Notes under the pieces: generated by a model
Databases searched by the model: none
What the model was told of the DNA's origin: nothing
Seen by the model: the letters and a program-made list of their open reading frames with translations, nothing else
Made by a program: the position numbers and the translations under genes
NCBI GenBank assembly: GCA_964493665.1
Contig: CAZBOZ010000011.1
Span: 1-25,561 of the forward strand
Source of the DNA: DAOSVX01 sp964493665
Lineage (GTDB): Bacteria > Bacillota_I > Bacilli_A > RF39 > UBA660
Direction of reading: 5' to 3'
DNA: 25,561 nt
Part shown: positions 22,109 to 25,561 of the stretch, one piece after another
Layout of the letters: each line of letters begins with the position of its first letter
Numbering within the stretch: the first letter of the stretch is position 1

Positions 22109-25100
22109 ATGAAAATAACTGATGGAAATAAAGCATGTGCTGACATAGCTTATTTATTTAGTGAGGTATGTCCAATATACCCAATAACCCCTTCTAGTCC
22201 TATGGCTAGTGAGATAGATAATTTAATTACTAAGAATGAATTAAATGTTTTTGACAAGAAAGTAAAATTAATTACTTTACAGAGTGAAGCGGGAGCTGCT
22301 GGTACTCTTCATGGAGCTTTACTTTCGGGTTCTTTAGCAACGACTTTTACAGCTAGTCAAGGCTTACTATTAATGATTCCCAATATGTATAAGATAGCTG
22401 GCGAAATGTTACCAGGAGTAATTCATGTCGCAAGTAGAACATTAGCTACTCATGCTTTAAGTATTTTTGGTGATCATTCGGATATTTATGCAGCTCGTAA
22501 TACTGGTTTTTGTATTATATCTTCGGCTTCAGTAGAAGATGCTCAGAATTTAGCTTTAGTAAGTCATTTAAGTGCTATTAAAGGAAGTCTTCCTTTCTTA
22601 CATTTTTTTGATGGCTTTAGAACTAGTCATGAAATAAATACCATTAAAGAATTTAATCGTAGTGATATAGAAAAATTAATGCCATTAGATGAATTAAATG
22701 ACTTTAGGAGTAGAATGTTATTTGGTAGAAAAAGTATTCAAAAAGGAATGGCTCAAAATGAAGATGTTTTCTTTCAAATGAGTGAAGCTAGAAATAATAT
22801 ATATATGGCTATACCAGATATTGTTAATGATTATATGAAAAAAGTTAATGATTTAATGGGAACTTCTTATAAACCATTTACTTACTTTGGTCATCCTTAT
22901 GCGACAAATATAATTATAGCTATGGGTAGTGTAACTGATACTATTAAATTAGTAGTTAATGAACTTAATAATAATGGTGCTAAAGTAGGAGTAGTAACAG
23001 TTCATTTATATCGTCCTTTTAGTAGTAAATATTTAACTGATATAATACCTTCTTCAGTATCAAGAATAGCTGTATTAGATCGTACTAAAGATAACTCTAT
23101 GAGTGGAGAACCATTATACTTAGATGTTTTAAATGCTCTAAAGAATAAAAACATTCAAGTAGTTGGTGGTAGATATGGCCTTGCTAGTAAAAATACTACT
23201 CCGGAAATGATAAAACCAATTTATGATATGTTAGAAGATGAATTAAAAGAAAACTTTACAATAGGTATTGAAGATGATGTAACTAATTTAAGTTTACCAA
23301 GTGATCCTAATTTTAAAATTAATTTAGGTCTTGAACAAATGACTATTTATGGCTTTGGTTCTGATGGTATGGTATCAGCTTCTAAAGATATCTTAGAAAT
23401 ATTAGGTAAAGATCAAAATTACTTTGTTCAAGGTTATTTTAAATATGATTCAAAAAAAAGTAATGGGATTACTATAAGTAATTTAAGATATGGTAAAAGA
23501 CAAATAAAAGCCCCATTTTATAATATGCATCCTAAATTAGTAGTAGTTACTAAAGATGAATATTTACTAAGTTTAGATATGTTTAGTCATATTGAAGAAT
23601 ATGGAACTATAATACTAAATACTTCTAAAGATGAAGCCGGTATTATTAGTATGCTTTCTTCTAAAGACATAAAAACTATTCAAGAAAAAAGTATTAAATT
23701 TTATTATATAGATGCTTCTAAAATAGCTTTAGATAATAATATTAATGGTAAAATAAGTAGAATAATGGAAACTATTATTTTAAAGACCTTTAATATTCCT
23801 AATTATGAAGAGTTAATTATTAATGGCATTAAAAATGCCTTTAAAGTAAAAGGCGAAGATGTTATAAATGCTAATATTAATGCCATTAAAAGTATAAATG
23901 ATAATTTAAAGTTTTTAGATTTAAGTAAAACTCCATTAAAAAATGAAACTCCTATTAATCAAAACTTAGTATCAATTATTAATAGCATGAAAGGGGACGA
24001 ATTAAAAGTTTCTGAAGTATATCAACTAAGAGATGGATCATTTCCATCAGGAACAAGTAAATATGAAAAAAGAAATATTGCTGATCAAGTACCAAAATGG
24101 AATAAAGAAAATTGTATTCAGTGTACGCAATGCTCTCTAGTATGTCCTCATGCTGCTATAAGACCATTTATAGTTTCTGAAGCTGATAAATACGCTGAAC
24201 AAGGTATTAAAGTTTTAGGTAACTTAAATGATAAATATATTATTTGTGTTAGTGAAGCAGATTGTACTGGATGTGGACTATGTATAAACACTTGTCCTGG
24301 TAAAGGTGGTAACAAGGCTCTAAGCTTTGGTAAATATGATCCTAAAAACCAAGAAATAGCTGATGATTTATTTAATAATTACACTAACGCTCCAGCGGAA
24401 AATAAATTTACTATCAAAGGTAGTCAACTTGCTAAACCATTATTTGAGTTTAGTGGAGCTTGTGCTGGTTGTGGAGAAACTCCTTATATAAAATTACTAA
24501 CTCAATTATTTGGACGTAAATTAGTAATTGCTAATGCTACAGGGTGTTCTAGTATATATGGTGGTAGTGTACCATCAACACCATATTCAGTAGTTTGGGC
24601 AAATAGCTTATTTGAAGATAATGCGGAATTTAGTTTAGGTATATTACTTGGTTATGAATCGCAAAAAGAAAGAGCAACTGAGTTAATAAAACAATCTTTA
24701 AATTCTTTTGATGCTAACAATAAAAAACTATTACAAGAGTGGTTAGATAATCCTGATGATTATGCTAAAACGAAACTAGTTAAAGAAGAACTACGTAAAC
24801 AAAATTTACCAAAAGAATTATCTGAAGAGTTAGATTACTTATCAGCTAAAAGTGTTTGGGCAGTTGGAGGAGACGGTTGGGCTTATGATATTGGCTATGG
24901 TGGTATAGATCATATTTTAGCATCTGATAAAGATATTAATATCTTAGTTTTAGATACTGAAGTATATTCAAATACTGGTGGTCAATCAAGTAAATCAAGT
25001 CAACTAGGTCAAGTAAGTGAATTTGCTGATTTAGGTAAAAGAACCCCTAAAAAAGATTTATTTAAAAAAGCTATTACTTATCCAGGTGTATATGCTGCTA

Positions 25101-25480
25101 CAGTAAGTTTAGGAGCTAATCCTATGCAAACTATTAAAGCCTTTAAAGAAGCTGAAGATCATAAAGGACCATCAATTATTATTGCGTATGCTCCTTGTAT
25201 TGAACATGGTATAAAATGTGGGTTAAGCTGTGGCAATGAAGAACAAAAGAAAGCTGTTGCTTGTGGCTATTTAAACCTTATGAGATATTCTAATGATACT
25301 TTAGTATTAGATTCACCAGAACCAGATTTTGCTAAATATGAAGAATTTCTAAATAACGAAGTAAGATATAGTTCCTTAAAAATAAAAAATTCTTCATTAT
25401 ATGAAGAACTAATAAAAGAACAAATTGATAATGCTAAAAAAAGATATCAATATTATTTAAATTTAACTAAAAAAGAATAA
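22109..25480 (+). CDS. nifJ: Pyruvate:ferredoxin (flavodoxin) oxidoreductase, 1123 aa
   Basis: This homodimeric enzyme converts pyruvate and CoA to acetyl-CoA and CO2 and passes electrons to ferredoxin, central to anaerobic metabolism. All domains are present. The pyrimidine-binding domain comes first (KITDGNKACADIAYLFSEV, then YPITPSSPM), followed by the transketolase C-like and gamma domains. Two [4Fe-4S] ferredoxin motifs follow at about 669-679 (CIQCTQCSLVCP) and 719-729 (CTGCGLCINTCP). The TPP domain has C785, C788 and C813 for the proximal cluster, GGDGWAYDIGYGG at 920, SNTGGQSS, and C1030 in APCIEHG. The length is slightly short for the family. Start codons at 22100, 22103 and 22109 are all possible; I chose 22109 because KITDGN then follows the initiator Met as in relatives. 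Confidence 0.96.
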   Translation: MKITDGNKACADIAYLFSEVCPIYPITPSSPMASEIDNLITKNELNVFDKKVKLITLQSEAGAAGTLHGALLSGSLATTFTASQGLLLMIPNMYKIAGEMLPGVIHVASRTLATHALSIFGDHSDIYAARNTGFCIISSASVEDAQNLALVSHLSAIKGSLPFLHFFDGFRTSHEINTIKEFNRSDIEKLMPLDELNDFRSRMLFGRKSIQKGMAQNEDVFFQMSEARNNIYMAIPDIVNDYMKKVNDLMGTSYKPFTYFGHPYATNIIIAMGSVTDTIKLVVNELNNNGAKVGVVTVHLYRPFSSKYLTDIIPSSVSRIAVLDRTKDNSMSGEPLYLDVLNALKNKNIQVVGGRYGLASKNTTPEMIKPIYDMLEDELKENFTIGIEDDVTNLSLPSDPNFKINLGLEQMTIYGFGSDGMVSASKDILEILGKDQNYFVQGYFKYDSKKSNGITISNLRYGKRQIKAPFYNMHPKLVVVTKDEYLLSLDMFSHIEEYGTIILNTSKDEAGIISMLSSKDIKTIQEKSIKFYYIDASKIALDNNINGKISRIMETIILKTFNIPNYEELIINGIKNAFKVKGEDVINANINAIKSINDNLKFLDLSKTPLKNETPINQNLVSIINSMKGDELKVSEVYQLRDGSFPSGTSKYEKRNIADQVPKWNKENCIQCTQCSLVCPHAAIRPFIVSEADKYAEQGIKVLGNLNDKYIICVSEADCTGCGLCINTCPGKGGNKALSFGKYDPKNQEIADDLFNNYTNAPAENKFTIKGSQLAKPLFEFSGACAGCGETPYIKLLTQLFGRKLVIANATGCSSIYGGSVPSTPYSVVWANSLFEDNAEFSLGILLGYESQKERATELIKQSLNSFDANNKKLLQEWLDNPDDYAKTKLVKEELRKQNLPKELSEELDYLSAKSVWAVGGDGWAYDIGYGGIDHILASDKDINILVLDTEVYSNTGGQSSKSSQLGQVSEFADLGKRTPKKDLFKKAITYPGVYAATVSLGANPMQTIKAFKEAEDHKGPSIIIAYAPCIEHGIKCGLSCGNEEQKKAVACGYLNLMRYSNDTLVLDSPEPDFAKYEEFLNNEVRYSSLKIKNSSLYEELIKEQIDNAKKRYQYYLNLTKKE

Positions 25481-25511
25481 AAAAAGTGAGGCCACTTAAT
25501 AAGCGGCCTCA
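25479..25511 (-). terminator. Minus-strand terminator downstream of nifJ
   Basis: TGAGGCCACTT (25487-25497) and AAGCGGCCTCA (25501-25511) form an 11-bp stem with one A-C mismatch and loop AAT. Seven A residues at 25479-25485 become a T run only when read leftward, so the element mainly serves a minus-strand gene beyond the right edge. For nifJ the hairpin could at most protect the mRNA end. Confidence 0.7.
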
Positions 25512-25517
25512 AAGAAT

Positions 25518-25549
25518 AAAAAGGGGTTGGCTAGTGTGATACTAGCACC
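25518..25549 (-). terminator. Second terminator-like hairpin for an off-window minus-strand gene
   Basis: GCTAGT (25530-25535) and ACTAGC (25541-25546) pair around a 5-base loop. Read leftward, the hairpin is followed by CCCC and five T residues (25518-25522). Together with the hairpin at 25487-25511 it makes a tandem pair. The last bases of the window could be the end of a minus-strand gene, but too little is present to say which. Confidence 0.4.
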
Positions 25550-25561
25550 AATTCGCCTAAA

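Noticed and set aside
1..25561. Genome-wide recoding of TGA to Trp (mycoplasma code)
   Set aside because: All large genes are intact under the standard code, TGG is used freely for Trp at conserved sites, and TGA serves as a stop within an ATGA overlap at 7205-7208.
1..25561. CRISPR arrays, insertion sequences, integrases and prophage genes
   Set aside because: I looked for spaced repeats, terminal inverted repeats, transposase or integrase motifs and phage structural genes and saw none.

Overview
The window comes from a very AT-rich, low-GC Gram-positive genome, most likely an uncultured, reduced, anaerobic gut Bacilli lineage (RF39/Mollicutes-relative type). This is inference, from five things: strong Shine-Dalgarno sites, mostly TAA stops, very short intergenic gaps, a homodimeric pyruvate:ferredoxin oxidoreductase, and a Gram-positive envelope toolkit (LtaS-like, TagO/WecA-like, LCP). 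TGG codes for Trp throughout, and one ATGA overlap uses TGA as a stop, so the standard bacterial code fits.

Layout. (1) 1-3107: a tRNA-Gly(UCC) with promoter and terminator, two soluble proteins I cannot identify, and a class I SAM methyltransferase. (2) 3125-8951, minus strand: one tight six-gene operon read leftward, comprising a Cys-rich exported protein, a GT2-GtrA fusion, an NAGPA-type phosphodiester glycosidase, a small membrane protein, a DedA-family protein and phosphoketolase. (3) 9045-11670, plus: an LtaS-like synthase and an exported partner, divergent from region 2 across a short promoter region with a perfect dyad. (4) 11754-15258: short single-gene units (an unidentified soluble protein, an exported protein, a GNAT acetyltransferase, a small membrane protein and a TGA-interrupted gene), separated by terminators that abut the next promoter. 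(5) 15289-17601, minus: an LCP-family ligase with a PASTA-like tail, followed by a lipoprotein. (6) 17773-22036, plus: an exported SH3-glucosaminidase-dockerin enzyme, a membrane-anchored protein with a cohesin-like domain, and TagO/WecA. (7) 22109-25480: pyruvate:ferredoxin oxidoreductase behind a consensus promoter, then two terminator-like hairpins that face a minus-strand gene outside the window.

How it fits together. Most genes serve envelope polymer biology around undecaprenyl phosphate. TagO/WecA starts lipid-linked glycans, GT2-GtrA probably makes and flips a C55-P-linked sugar, DedA may recycle C55-P, LtaS makes polyglycerol phosphate, LCP attaches polymers to peptidoglycan, and a glucosaminidase trims the wall. 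The strongest candidate for an undescribed system is the adjacent pair in region 6: a wall hydrolase ending in a two-repeat dockerin, and a C-terminally membrane-anchored cohesin-like protein made from the next gene. They look like a private cohesin-dockerin tether for a wall-remodelling enzyme, with no cellulosome genes in view. Two central-carbon enzymes, phosphoketolase (acetyl phosphate) and PFOR (acetyl-CoA), flank the envelope genes.
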